Assembly: GCF_900091435.1 (NCBI RefSeq)
Contig: NZ_FMCS01000002.1
Span: 682,001 to 746,000 of the forward strand
DNA: 64,000 nt
Reading direction: 5' to 3'
Origin: Micromonospora chaiyaphumensis
GTDB lineage: Bacteria; Actinomycetota; Actinomycetes; Mycobacteriales; Micromonosporaceae
Both the position numbers and the translations under genes were made by a program. Under the pieces are notes generated by a model. That model searched no databases and was not told the origin of the DNA. It was given only the letters and a program-made list of their open reading frames with translations. How positions within the stretch are numbered: the stretch's first letter is position 1; each line of letters begins with the position of its first letter. This document shows positions 1 through 9,359 of this stretch, piece after piece.

Positions 1-476
1 CACGCAGCGCTCGCGGTCGAGCAGCACCTGGGTGCTGATCGGCAGCGGCTTCGGGTACTCCCGCTTGTGCTCGTGGAACCGGGAGTCCGTGCGGCCGGTG
101 GACATGGCCTGGTTCTGCAGCGGGCACTCGCCGCCCTTGTCGCACATCGGGCAGTCCAGGGGGTGGTTGAGGAGCAGCAGCTCCATCACCCCCTCCTGGG
201 CCTTCTTGGCGACCGGCGAGGTGAGCTGGGTCCGCACCACCATGCCGTCGGCAACGGTCTGGGTGCAGGAGGCGACCGGCTTGCGCTGGCCCTCCACCTC
301 CACCAGGCACTGCCGGCAGGCGCCGGCCGGGGCCAGCAGCGGGTGGTCGCAGAACCGCGGGATCTCGGTGCCCAACTGCTCGGCGACCCGGATCAGCAGC
401 GCCCCCTTGGGCGCGGTGACCTGGACGCCGTCGATGGTCAGGGTGACGGTCTCGGTCTGCTTGGCTACGTCGGTCA

Positions 477-477
<1 letters not shown>
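1..477 (-). CDS. nuoG: NADH-quinone oxidoreductase subunit G, 5' part only
   Basis: This is the first 159 codons of the large iron-sulphur subunit of complex I; the gene runs off the window. It passes electrons from NuoF through several Fe-S clusters towards quinone. A plant-type 2Fe-2S domain is visible with Cys43, Cys54, Cys57 and Cys71. It is followed by the His-Cys3 4Fe-4S motif (His105, Cys109, Cys112, Cys118, in [15 protein letters not shown]). The ATG shares one base with the nuoF stop (TGATG), so translation is probably coupled. The molybdopterin-oxidoreductase-like part lies outside the window. Confidence 0.95.
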
Positions 478-1789
<1,312 letters not shown>

Positions 1790-1793
<4 letters not shown>

Positions 1794-2887
1794 TTCTGGA
1801 CCCCCGTTTCGCTCGCGACCGCCGGGCCCGCGCCGTTGGCGCCCGCCCCGGCCTCCGCTTCCTTGAGGTTGCGCTGCTGCGCCCCGGCCTCGTCGCCGGC
1901 GGGCTTGCCGTCACCGGCCGGCGGGTTGGCCGCCGCACCGGCGGCCTCCGCAGCCTGCGCGTCACGCGGCGCCGGCGGCGCGCCGTCCGCCGGGACCCTG
2001 GTGCCCGGGGCGTCCGGCACGGCGGTGCGCGCGTCCGGCTGCCGGGTCTCGGCGGTACGCACCTGCGGCGACTTGTCGTCGGGCGCCTTCACGTCCGGCG
2101 CGGTGCTGCCGGTGGCCGCCGCGGGCTTCACCGGCTCGGGGGCCGGGGCCGGCTTCGCGGCCTCGGCCTTGGCCTTCGCCTCGGCGGCGGCCGTGTCGGC
2201 CTCGGCCTTGCTGCGGATCGGGGTGTTCGGGTCGAAGCCCGGCACCGAGATGCCGTGCTGCTCGGCGAGACGCAGGCCGCGCAGGGTCGCCTCGCCCGGC
2301 CCGCCGTCGGCCACCGCGCCGTCCCGCTCGTCGGCGAAACCGGCGAGCTGGACGGCCATCTCCTTGAGCGTGCAGAGCCGGGCGCCCCGGGTCGGCATCG
2401 GCCGTCCGCCGGCCCGCAGCTCCTCCACCACGCCGAGCGCGCCCTGCGGGTCGACGTTGTCGAAGAAGTCGTAGTTGACCGTCATGACCGGGCCGTAGTC
2501 GCACGCCGCCAGGCACTCGGCGTGCTCCAGCGTGATCTTCCCGTCCGCGGTGGTCTCGTCGTGGCCGACGCCCAGGTGCTCGGCGAGGGTGTCGTAGACC
2601 TCCTGGCCGCCGAGCACGTTGCACATGGTGTTGGTGCAGACGCTGACCAGGTAGTCGCCGGTCGGCTTGCGCTTGTACATCGTGTAGAAGGTGGCGACCG
2701 CGCCGACCTGGGCCTTGTTCAGGCCGAGCACCTCGGCGCAGAACTCGACCCCGGCCGGGGAGACGTACCCCTCCTCGGCCTGGACCAGGTGCAGCAGCGG
2801 CAGCAGGGCCGAGCGGGACCGGTCCGCCGGGTACCGGGCGATGATCTCCCGCGCCCGCTCCCGGGTCTCTTCAGTGAAAACGGTCAT
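1790..2887 (-). CDS. nuoE: NADH-quinone oxidoreductase subunit E with long Ala/Pro-rich C-terminal extension
   Basis: This 365-aa thioredoxin-like 2Fe-2S subunit works with NuoF. Residues 1 to about 180 form the normal domain, with N1a cluster ligands Cys84, Cys89, Cys125 and Cys129 (VCTNTMC, then ECLAAC). Family members are usually about 160-250 aa. Here residues from about 225 on are a low-complexity tail rich in Ala, Pro, Lys, Asp and Gly ([20 protein letters not shown] and similar). The frame is intact and the tail ends in a GTGA overlap with nuoF, so the extension is part of the gene. The ATG overlaps the nuoD stop (ATGA). Confidence 0.95.
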
Positions 2888-4209
2888 CGGTCACAACCAC
2901 CCATCACGGGGTCCAGCGAGGCGCCACCGGCGATCACGTCGGCGATCAGGCCGCCCTCGGCCATCGCCGGGAGGGCCTGGAGGTTGACGAAGCTCGGCTC
3001 CCGGTAGTGCACCCGGTAGGGCCGGGTGCCGCCGTCGGACACCGCGTGCACGCCCAGTTCGCCGCGGGGCGACTCGACGGCGACGTACACCTGGCCCGGC
3101 GGGACCCGGAAGCCCTCGGTGACGAGCTTGAAGTGGTGGATCAGCGACTCCATCGACTGACCCATGATCTTGGCGACGTGCTCCAGCGAGTTGCCCATGC
3201 CGTCGACGCCGATGGCGAGCTGCGCCGGCCAGGCGATCTTGCGGTCGGCGACCATCACCGGCCCCGGCTTGAGCCGGTCGAGGGCCTGCTCGACCAGCTT
3301 CAGCGACTCGCGGATCTCGGCCAGCCGGACCAGGTAGCGGCCCCAGACGTCGCCGTCGGTGTGCGTCGGCACGTCGAACTCGTACGTCTCGTAACCGCAG
3401 TACGGCATGGTCTTGCGCAGGTCCCAGGCGAGACCGGCGGAGCGGAGCACCGGGCCGGTCACGCCCAGCGCGAGGCAGGCGGTCACGTCGAGCACGGCCA
3501 CGTTCTTGGTGCGCTCGATCCAGATCGGCTGGCCGGAGAGCAGGTCCTCGTACTCCTTGAGCTTCTTCGGCATCAGCTTCAGGAAGTCGCGGATCTTGAC
3601 GATCGCGTCGTCCGGCACGTCCTGCGCCACGCCGCCCGGCCGCACGTACGCGTGGTTCATGCGCAGGCCGGTGATCGTCTCGAAGATGTCGAGGATGTAC
3701 TCCCGCTCGCGGAAGCCGTACAACATCATGTTGATCGCGCCCAGCTCCATGCCGGTGGTGGCCAGCCAGACCAGGTGCGACGAGATCCGGTTGAGCTCCA
3801 TCATGAGCACCCGGATGGTGGTGGCCCGCTCGGTGACCTCGTCGGTGATGCCGAGCAGCTTCTCCACCGCGAGCGCGTACGCCGTCTCGTTGAACAGCGG
3901 GGAGAGGTAGTCCATCCGGGTCACGAAGGTCGAGCCCTGGACCCAGTTCCGGTATTCGAGGTTCTTCTCGATGCCGGTGTGCAGGTAGCCGATGACCGAG
4001 CGGGCCTCGCGGACCGTCTCGCCCTCCAGCTCCAGGATCAGCCGGAGCACACCGTGCGTGGACGGGTGCTGCGGACCCATGTTGACGACGATCCGCTCGT
4101 CGTTGATCGGGTCGGTGCCGGAGACGACCTGGTCCCAGTCCCCACCGGTGACGGTGAAGACCTTGCCCTCGGTGGTCTCGCGCTCGGTCGCGTAGTTCGA
4201 CGTCGTCAC
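2884..4209 (-). CDS. nuoD: NADH-quinone oxidoreductase subunit D
   Basis: This is the 441-aa 49-kDa-type subunit of complex I, part of the quinone-reducing module with NuoB. The hallmark [16 protein letters not shown] is near the N-terminus, followed by GYLHTGIEK and, near the end, [20 protein letters not shown] start at 4209 is chosen because it overlaps the nuoC stop in a GTGA quartet and places the MGPQHP motif about 45 residues in. The frame stays open further upstream, but that stretch is only the nuoC gene read out of frame. Confidence 0.96.
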   Translation of the reverse strand: MTTSNYATERETTEGKVFTVTGGDWDQVVSGTDPINDERIVVNMGPQHPSTHGVLRLILELEGETVREARSVIGYLHTGIEKNLEYRNWVQGSTFVTRMDYLSPLFNETAYALAVEKLLGITDEVTERATTIRVLMMELNRISSHLVWLATTGMELGAINMMLYGFREREYILDIFETITGLRMNHAYVRPGGVAQDVPDDAIVKIRDFLKLMPKKLKEYEDLLSGQPIWIERTKNVAVLDVTACLALGVTGPVLRSAGLAWDLRKTMPYCGYETYEFDVPTHTDGDVWGRYLVRLAEIRESLKLVEQALDRLKPGPVMVADRKIAWPAQLAIGVDGMGNSLEHVAKIMGQSMESLIHHFKLVTEGFRVPPGQVYVAVESPRGELGVHAVSDGGTRPYRVHYREPSFVNLQALPAMAEGGLIADVIAGGASLDPVMGGCDR

Positions 4210-4943
4210 TGGTAGGACCTCCTCCGGTCCGGCGGCGGGATCTCGGCGCCCTTGTACTCCACCGGGACGCCGCCCAGCGGGTAGTCCTTGCGCTGCGGGT
4301 GCCCCTCCCAGTCGTCCGGCATGAGGATCCGGGTCAGGTTGGGGTGGCCGTCGAAGACGATGCCGAACATGTCGTACGTCTCCCGCTCCTGCCAGTCGGC
4401 GGTCGGGTAGACGGCGGTGACGCTCGGCAGGTGCGGGTCCTCGGCGGAGACCGCGGCCTCCAGCCGGACCCGGCGCCGGTAGGTCATCGAGGTGAGCTGG
4501 TAGACCACGTGCAGCCGGCGCCCGTCCGCGCCCAGGTAGTCCACGCCGGACACCGAGGAGCACAGCTCGAAGCGGAGCGCCAGGTCGTCGCGCATCACCT
4601 GGCAGACCTCGGCGATCCGCTCCGGGCGGACGTGCAGGGTCAGCTCGCCCCGGTCGACCACGACCTTCTCGATCGCGTCGCCGAACTGGGGGTAGGCCTC
4701 CTCCAGCGCGTCCCGGACCTCGTCGAAGTAGCCCCCGTACGGCCGGGTGGCCTCCTCGATCGGCTTGCGCTGGCGGACCAGGCCGCCGAAGCCCGAGACG
4801 TCGCCGGTGCCCTGGTTGCCGAACATGCCGCGCCCGGCCGGGCTGGCCGGCGGGTACTCCGCCGGGGCGGTGCTGCTGGCGCCGGCCGGGGTGGTCGGGA
4901 CCGGCACGCCGCCGTCGTTGTTCTTGTCGTTCGGTGCCGTCAC
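4206..4943 (-). CDS. nuoC: NADH-quinone oxidoreductase subunit C
   Basis: This 245-aa 30-kDa-type subunit of the peripheral arm joins NuoB and NuoD. The signature [20 protein letters not shown] is intact, followed by [16 protein letters not shown]. About 60 N-terminal residues are low-complexity (Pro, Ala, Asn, Gly), as is common in actinobacterial NuoC. The GTG start at 4943 lies 14 nt after the end of a repeated element and overlaps the stop of a 20-codon mini-ORF in GTGA. GGAGGG lies just upstream within that mini-ORF. Confidence 0.95.
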   Translation of the reverse strand: MTAPNDKNNDGGVPVPTTPAGASSTAPAEYPPASPAGRGMFGNQGTGDVSGFGGLVRQRKPIEEATRPYGGYFDEVRDALEEAYPQFGDAIEKVVVDRGELTLHVRPERIAEVCQVMRDDLALRFELCSSVSGVDYLGADGRRLHVVYQLTSMTYRRRVRLEAAVSAEDPHLPSVTAVYPTADWQERETYDMFGIVFDGHPNLTRILMPDDWEGHPQRKDYPLGGVPVEYKGAEIPPPDRRRSYQ

Positions 4944-5002
4944 TGCGCCTGCCCTCCGTTCGCGACTGCGGGGCTCCGCTTCGCTGCACTCCTCGCGCTC
5001 AC
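4940..5002 (-). CDS. 20-codon intercistronic mini-ORF between nuoB and nuoC (copy 1)
   Basis: A GTG...TGA frame of exactly 63 nt encodes [20 protein letters not shown]. Its GTG overlaps the nuoB stop (GTGA) and its TGA overlaps the nuoC GTG (GTGA), so ribosomes could pass from nuoB through this frame to nuoC. The same arrangement and the same length occur at 13722-13784 and 37551-37613. No known family is recognised. It may act as a translational coupler rather than a functional peptide. Translation is inferred from the junction geometry only. Confidence 0.5.
   Translation of the reverse strand: MSARSAAKRSPAVANGGQAQ
4958..5002 (-). repeat. intercistronic repeat, copy 1
   Basis: These 45 bp are identical to 13740-13784. 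The outer parts (19 bp GTTCGCGACTGCGGGGCTC and 16 bp CACTCCTCGCGCTCAC, plus-strand sense) are also identical at 37567-37613. In the transcribed sense it runs from the nuoB stop codon to 14 nt before the nuoC start. CGCGA near one end can pair with TCGCG near the other. Confidence 0.85.
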
Positions 5003-5676
5003 TTGGGGCCCCCCTGCGACTGGAGGTGGTTCTGCGCCTTCATCCAGTTCTCGATCCGCAGCTGCTCCTCGCGCCCCTCGCGGACCGCCTTCGTCCACTC
5101 GGCGCGCCGGGCCTTGTCGTTGCGGTACGACGACGGCATCGAGCCGTACGGCACCACGGGCACGTCGCCGCGCTCCTTGCGGGCCTCCAGCATCTTGCGG
5201 CCGTTCGCGCCCAGCGGCTCGTACATGATCTTCTCGCGGAGCTTGAGGACCGCGTCGATGAGCATCTCGGGCCGGGGCGGGCAACCGGGGAGGTACATGT
5301 CGACCGGCACGATGTGGTCGACGCCCTGCACGATGGCGTAGTTGTTGAACATGCCGCCGCTGCTGGCGCAGACGCCCATCGAGATGACCCAGCGAGGCTC
5401 GGCCATCTGGTCGTAGATCTGGCGCAGGACCGGGGCCATCTTCTGGCTCACCCGGCCGGCCACGATCATGAGGTCCGCCTGCCGCGGCGAGGCCCGGAAG
5501 ACCTCCATGCCCCAGCGGCCCATGTCGTAGTGCGGACCACCGGCCGCCATCATCTCGATGGCGCAGCAGGCCAGGCCGAAGGTGGCGCCCCAGACGGACG
5601 ACTTCCGCGACCAGTTGACCAGCTTCTCCACGGAGGTGAGCAGGACGCCGGCCGGGAGCTTCTCCTCGATGCCCAT
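4999..5676 (-). CDS. nuoB: NADH-quinone oxidoreductase subunit B
   Basis: This 225-aa subunit carries the terminal N2 4Fe-4S cluster that reduces quinone. Ligands Cys37, Cys38 (GLACCAIEM), Cys103 (GVCASSGG) and Cys132 (PGCPP) are present. The ATG at 5676 follows a good ribosome site (GGAGG about 9 nt upstream) and lies 14 bp after the nuoA stop. An open frame extends further upstream through nuoA but is out of frame with it. A C-terminal tail of about 45 residues beyond the conserved core is charged ([16 protein letters not shown]), as in other actinobacterial NuoB proteins. Confidence 0.96.
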   Translation of the reverse strand: MGIEEKLPAGVLLTSVEKLVNWSRKSSVWGATFGLACCAIEMMAAGGPHYDMGRWGMEVFRASPRQADLMIVAGRVSQKMAPVLRQIYDQMAEPRWVISMGVCASSGGMFNNYAIVQGVDHIVPVDMYLPGCPPRPEMLIDAVLKLREKIMYEPLGANGRKMLEARKERGDVPVVPYGSMPSSYRNDKARRAEWTKAVREGREEQLRIENWMKAQNHLQSQGGPK

Positions 5677-5690
5677 CTGACGTACCTCCC

Positions 5691-6056
5691 TCAGTCCCAG
5701 TCCAGGCCGCCGCGCCGCCAGACGTAGGCGTAGGCGACGAAGACCGCGACGATGAACAGGACCATCTCCACGAAGCCGAAGATCGGCAGGGCGTCGAAGG
5801 AGACCGCCCAGGGGTAGAGGAAGATGATCTCGATGTCGAAGACGATGAAGAGCATCGCCGTCAGGTAGAACTTGATCGGGAACCGGCCGCCGCCGACCGG
5901 CTGCGGGCTCGGTTCGATGCCGCACTCGTACGCCTCGAGCTTGGCCTTGTTCAGACGCCGGGGGCCGGCGAATCGGGCGGCGGCCACGGAGAACAGCGCG
6001 AACCCCGCGGCGAGGGCGAACAGCCCGATGATCGGTGCGTAAGGAGAGAGCGTCAT
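5691..6056 (-). CDS. nuoA: NADH-quinone oxidoreductase subunit A
   Basis: This 121-aa membrane subunit is the first gene of the nuo operon. Three transmembrane segments are visible ([35 protein letters not shown] and [18 protein letters not shown]). The family motif [11 protein letters not shown] and the [12 protein letters not shown] loop are intact. The ATG at 6056 is preceded by AGGAG about 6 nt away. A likely promoter lies at 6105-6110 and a terminator for the upstream gene at 6153-6173, so nuo is probably its own transcription unit. Confidence 0.96.
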   Translation of the reverse strand: MTLSPYAPIIGLFALAAGFALFSVAAARFAGPRRLNKAKLEAYECGIEPSPQPVGGGRFPIKFYLTAMLFIVFDIEIIFLYPWAVSFDALPIFGFVEMVLFIVAVFVAYAYVWRRGGLDWD

Positions 6057-6104
6057 CGTTGTCTCCTGCTCGTCCTTCCCTGACCTCGGTCGTTGGCGAA
6101 AATC

Positions 6105-6110
6105 ACACTA
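6105..6110 (-). promoter_or_regulatory. candidate -10 box of the nuo operon
   Basis: TAGTGT (minus strand) fits the actinobacterial TANNNT -10 pattern and would give a leader of about 40 nt before the nuoA ATG. No clear -35 hexamer is seen. Confidence 0.4.
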
Positions 6111-6152
6111 TTCACGTCCCTCACGACCTCGGCGGCGGGGGTCGATCTTTGT

Positions 6153-6173
6153 CGGTCCCGGGGCCCGGGACCG
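6153..6173 (-). terminator. hairpin terminator after the MenJ-like gene
   Basis: A perfect 9-bp stem (CGGTCCCGG / CCGGGACCG) with a 3-nt loop starts 6 bp after the stop of the upstream reductase gene. There is no U-tract, which is usual for this group. It separates that gene from the nuo promoter. Confidence 0.65.
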
Positions 6174-6178
6174 GTGGT

Positions 6179-7453
6179 CTACACGGCGGGAGCCACCCTC
6201 GTCATCGCGTTGATGACCCGGTCCATGGCGTCCCCGCCGCGGGGGTCGGTGAGGTTGGCCAGCAGCTTGAGCACGAAGCGCATCAGCATCGGGTGCGGCA
6301 TGCCGTGCTTGGTGGCCATCCGCATGACCTCGGGCCGGCCGATGAGCTTCACGAAGATCCCGCCGAGCCGGTAGTAGCCGCCGAAGCGGGCCTTCAGCTC
6401 CTGCGGGTACGCCAGCAGCGCCCGCTCCCGCTCCGCGCCGGCCGGCCGGGCGAGCGCCTGCACCGCGACCTCGGCGGCCAGTTCGCCGGACTCCATGGCG
6501 TACGCGATGCCCTCGCCGTTGAACGGGTTGACCATGCCGCCGGAGTCGCCGACCAGCAGCACCCCGCGGGTGTAGTGCGGGACGCGGTTGAAGCCCATGG
6601 GCAGCGCGGCGCCGAGGATCGGCCCCTCCGCGTTGGCCTCGTCGGTCATCCCCCAGTCCTCGGGGGTGTTGGCCAGCCAGTCGGTGAGCAGCCGCCGGTA
6701 GTTCGTCTTGCCGAAGGCGGCGGATGAGTTGAGCACGCCCAGGCCGACGTTCACCCGGCCGTCGCCGAGGCCGAAGATCCAGCCGTAGCCGGGCAGCAGC
6801 GCCTCGCTGCCCTTGGCCCGCAGCTCCAGCCACGACTCCAGGTAGTCGTCGTCGTGCTTGGCGGGCGAGCGGTAGTAGCGGCGGACCGCAACGCCGATCG
6901 GCCGGTCCTCCCGCTTGGCCAGCCCGAGGGCGAGCGGGAAGCGGCCGGAGACGCCGTCGGCGGCGACCACGAGCGGCGCGTGGAAGGTGGCCGGCTCCTT
7001 GTCCGGGCCCACCTCGGCCTGCACCCCGATCACCCGGTCGTCGGCGTCGAGCACCGGCGCCAGCACGTTGACGCTGGTCCGCAGCTTCGCCCCGGCGGCG
7101 ACGGCCCGCTGCGCGAGCAGGTCGTCGAAGTCGAGCCGGGTCCGGACCAGGCCGTAGTTGGGGAAGCTGGCCAGGTCGGGCCAGTCCAGTTCCAGGCGTA
7201 CCCCGCCGCCGATCACCCGGAGGCCCTTGTTGTGCAGCCAGCCGGCCTCGGGCGAGGTGTCCACGCCCATACGGATGAGCTGCCGCACGGCCCGGGGCGT
7301 GAGCCCGTCGCCGCAGACCTTCTCCCGGGGAAACTCGGTCTTCTCCAGCAGCAGCACGCGTACGCCGTGCCGCGCCAGGTGGTACGCCGTCGCCGATCCT
7401 CCGGGACCGGCGCCCACGACGATGACGTCGGCGTCGTTCTCCACCGCGGTCAT
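6179..7453 (-). CDS. geranylgeranyl reductase family flavoprotein (MenJ-like menaquinone reductase)
   Basis: This 424-aa FAD-dependent oxidoreductase has the N-terminal dinucleotide fold VIVVGAGPGGSATAYHLA, then FPREKVCGDGLTPRAV and a GDSGGMVNPFNGEGIAYAMESG FAD motif near residue 300. All are typical of the geranylgeranyl reductase/ChlP family. Its position between menG and nuo suggests it saturates isoprene units of menaquinone, as MenJ does in mycobacteria; archaeal-type lipid reduction is the alternative. The ATG at 7453 is chosen for its GGGAGGAGG ribosome site, although the frame is open to 7489. A -10 candidate lies at 7506-7511. Confidence 0.85.
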   Translation of the reverse strand: MTAVENDADVIVVGAGPGGSATAYHLARHGVRVLLLEKTEFPREKVCGDGLTPRAVRQLIRMGVDTSPEAGWLHNKGLRVIGGGVRLELDWPDLASFPNYGLVRTRLDFDDLLAQRAVAAGAKLRTSVNVLAPVLDADDRVIGVQAEVGPDKEPATFHAPLVVAADGVSGRFPLALGLAKREDRPIGVAVRRYYRSPAKHDDDYLESWLELRAKGSEALLPGYGWIFGLGDGRVNVGLGVLNSSAAFGKTNYRRLLTDWLANTPEDWGMTDEANAEGPILGAALPMGFNRVPHYTRGVLLVGDSGGMVNPFNGEGIAYAMESGELAAEVAVQALARPAGAERERALLAYPQELKARFGGYYRLGGIFVKLIGRPEVMRMATKHGMPHPMLMRFVLKLLANLTDPRGGDAMDRVINAMTRVAPAV

Positions 7454-7505
7454 CCGCGCCTCCTCCCGCATGCTCGTGAAATGCTTCACAAGCCGATCGG
7501 GTTGG

Positions 7506-7511
7506 AGTCTA
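7506..7511 (-). promoter_or_regulatory. candidate -10 box of the MenJ-like gene
   Basis: TAGACT on the minus strand would start transcription about 45 nt before the chosen ATG. Just downstream, GTGAAGCATTTCAC forms a small inverted repeat (GTGAA/TTCAC). Confidence 0.35.
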
Positions 7512-7587
7512 TGACCGGCGTTACACCTGTATGCGCTGAGGGGGGCCTAACTCGCGGAATCCGGCCGGCGGGAGTCCGGGCGAGCGC

Positions 7588-7806
7588 TCAGGATCGGGCG
7601 GCGGTGGCCGGTCCCAGCCCGGCGTCGAGCCGGATCGCCTCCGGTAGGTGGTCGCGCAGCGCGCCGCCGGCCGCACGGTCGAGCGCGGCCAGCACCTCGG
7701 CGACCACCTGACGGACGTCGGCGGGATCCGCGCCGGCCAGCTCCCGGAGCTGGGCGATCAGTTCGGCCGCGTCGTCGTCGGTGGTGGCCTGGTCCGGTCC
7801 CGTCAT
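7588..7806 (-). CDS. small hypothetical protein
   Basis: This 72-aa acidic, helical, Ala/Asp/Leu-rich protein (AAELIAQLRELAGADPADVR) belongs to no family I recognise. The ATG at 7806 is chosen because TAAGCT lies exactly 7 nt upstream with no ribosome site, the spacing expected for a leaderless transcript. The open frame extends slightly further upstream, but the composition there changes. It sits alone between the MenJ-like gene and menG. Confidence 0.6.
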   Translation of the reverse strand: MTGPDQATTDDDAAELIAQLRELAGADPADVRQVVAEVLAALDRAAGGALRDHLPEAIRLDAGLGPATAARS

Positions 7807-7878
7807 GGGGGCGAGCTTACGGGACAAAGTAGACCTAAAACGGATATTCACGAAAAGGCCGCATTTGCGGCGGCTGCG

Positions 7879-8589
7879 TCAGTCCCGGATCGCGCGGTGC
7901 AGCGCCACGACGCCGCCGGTCAGGTTGCGCCAGGCGACCCGGCCCCAGCCGGCCGTGCCGATCCGCGCGGCCAGCGCCGCCTGGTCCGGCCAGGCCCGGA
8001 TCGACTCGGCGAGGTAGACGTAGGCGTCGGGGTTGCTCGACACCGTGCGCGCCACCGCCGGCAGCGACCGCATGAGGTACGACAGGTAGACCGTGCGGAA
8101 CGCCGGGTTGACCGGGGTGCTGAACTCGCAGACCACGAGCCGGCCGCCCGGCCGGGTGACCCGTGCCAGCTCGCGCAGCGCCGCGTCGGTGTCGTTGACG
8201 TTGCGCAGCGCGAAGGAGATGGTGACCGCGTCGAAGCTGGCGTCGGCGAAGGGCAGCCGCAGCGCGTCCCCGGCCAGCAACGGCACCCCGGGGCGGGTGC
8301 GCTTGCCGGCGTGCAGCATCCCGAGCGACAGGTCGGCGCCCACCGCGTACGCCCCGGAGTGGGCCAGTTCCTCGGTCGAGACGCCGGTGCCGGCGCCCAC
8401 GTCCAGCACCCGCTCGCCGGGCCGCAGCCCCAGCGCCGCCCGGGTGGCCCGCCGCCAGAACCGGTCCTGCCCGAAGGAGAGCACCGTGTTGGTCAGGTCG
8501 TAGCGGGCGGCCACGCCGTCGAACATCGCGGCGACCTCGTGCGGCTGCTTGTCCAGGCTGGCGCGCTGGCCCTGGGGGGTACGGCTCAC
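7879..8589 (-). CDS. menG: demethylmenaquinone methyltransferase
   Basis: This 236-aa SAM-dependent methyltransferase of the UbiE/MenG family does the last C-methylation in menaquinone synthesis. SAM motif I is [16 protein letters not shown]. The family signature [19 protein letters not shown] is followed by [19 protein letters not shown] start at 8589 gives the usual N-terminus ([20 protein letters not shown]). The open frame upstream runs into the remains of a surface-protein gene and is not used. It works downstream of the mqn genes in this window. Confidence 0.94.
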   Translation of the reverse strand: MSRTPQGQRASLDKQPHEVAAMFDGVAARYDLTNTVLSFGQDRFWRRATRAALGLRPGERVLDVGAGTGVSTEELAHSGAYAVGADLSLGMLHAGKRTRPGVPLLAGDALRLPFADASFDAVTISFALRNVNDTDAALRELARVTRPGGRLVVCEFSTPVNPAFRTVYLSYLMRSLPAVARTVSSNPDAYVYLAESIRAWPDQAALAARIGTAGWGRVAWRNLTGGVVALHRAIRD

Positions 8590-8640
8590 CCCTCCACTCT
8601 GCCAGCCGGCCCGTGCCCGGCTCCTTCCGGGTACGCGGAA

Positions 8641-8666
8641 GGGCGGGGTGGTCACCCACCCCGCCC
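8641..8666 (-). terminator. hairpin terminator
   Basis: A perfect 11-bp stem (GGGCGGGGTGG / CCACCCCGCCC) has a TCAC loop, 18 bp past the stop of the LPXTG remnant. Its sequence closely resembles the longer hairpin at 9161-9198 on the other side of that remnant. Confidence 0.75.
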
Positions 8667-8684
8667 CGTCGCTGTCCAGGTCGG

Positions 8685-9140
8685 TCAGTCCTCGGTCCGC
8701 TCGTCGGTCGGGGTGACGAGAACGACCTTCCGGCGGCGGGAGAGCACCAGCAGCGCCCCGCCGGCCAGCAGGATGGCCGCGCCGATCCCACCGATCAACC
8801 CGACCTGCACACCGGTCACCGGCAGGCCGCCGCCGGCACCGCCGCCCCCGGTCGGCGCGGGACTCGCCGTCGCGCCACCGGTCGGCGTCGGCTCCGCGGT
8901 CGGAGTCGGGGTCGGGGTCGGGGTGGGCTCCGTGCTCAGGTCGACGAAGACGTCGAACTGGGCGGTGTTGTCGCCGTCGTCGGTCTCGGTGAAGGTGCGC
9001 CGCTGCGTTGTAGTACTCGCCCGGCGCCAGCACCGCGCGACCGTCCTCGCAGTACGCCGTCGCCAGGCCGCCCAGGTCCTGCTCCTCGTGCTACCGGAGC
9101 GACGTCCCGCAGCGCCAGAAGCTGATCGATGGATTCGTCC
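8685..9140 (-). pseudogene. LPXTG-type wall-anchored protein, truncated and frameshifted
   Basis: The 3' part is intact: [20 protein letters not shown], a Thr-Pro repeat linker, LPVTG, a hydrophobic helix and an RRRK tail, which together make a sortase anchor. Reading upstream, the protein continues in other frames: [20 protein letters not shown] until about 9003, then [13 protein letters not shown] above a TAG near 9088. So at least two frame changes separate the pieces, and no start codon or signal peptide can be joined on. It is probably a decayed paralogue of a Micromonospora surface protein. Two indel sequencing errors are a less likely explanation. Confidence 0.75.
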
Positions 9141-9160
9141 GTCCTGTGCGGAGACAGCGA

Positions 9161-9198
9161 CAGCAGGGGCGGGATGGTGACCCATCCCGCCCCTGCTG
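9161..9198. terminator. perfect 17-bp hairpin at the edge of the LPXTG remnant
   Basis: Positions 9161-9177 and 9182-9198 are perfectly complementary around a TGAC loop (core GGGGCGGGATGG / CCATCCCGCCCC). It resembles the terminator at 8641-8666, as if each had followed a related gene. 9199-9359 holds nothing I can support. Confidence 0.7.
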
Positions 9199-9359
9199 CC
9201 GTGCGTTATGTGAACGACCCTCGCGGGCCGATGGAGGACGACCGTCAGGCGCAGCGTAGCGGCCGGCGGCGTCGCGCGGGCCAAGGTCGCGCTGGTCGCA
9301 GCCGTCCTGTTACCTGGCCGGCCGTCGACCCGGCCGTTCGGTGGAGGGACCGGGGGTCG

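Noticed and set aside
9199-9359. Possible short coding region between the hairpin and mqnC
   Set aside because: Short open frames exist on both strands, but none has a start with a ribosome site or a recognisable protein.
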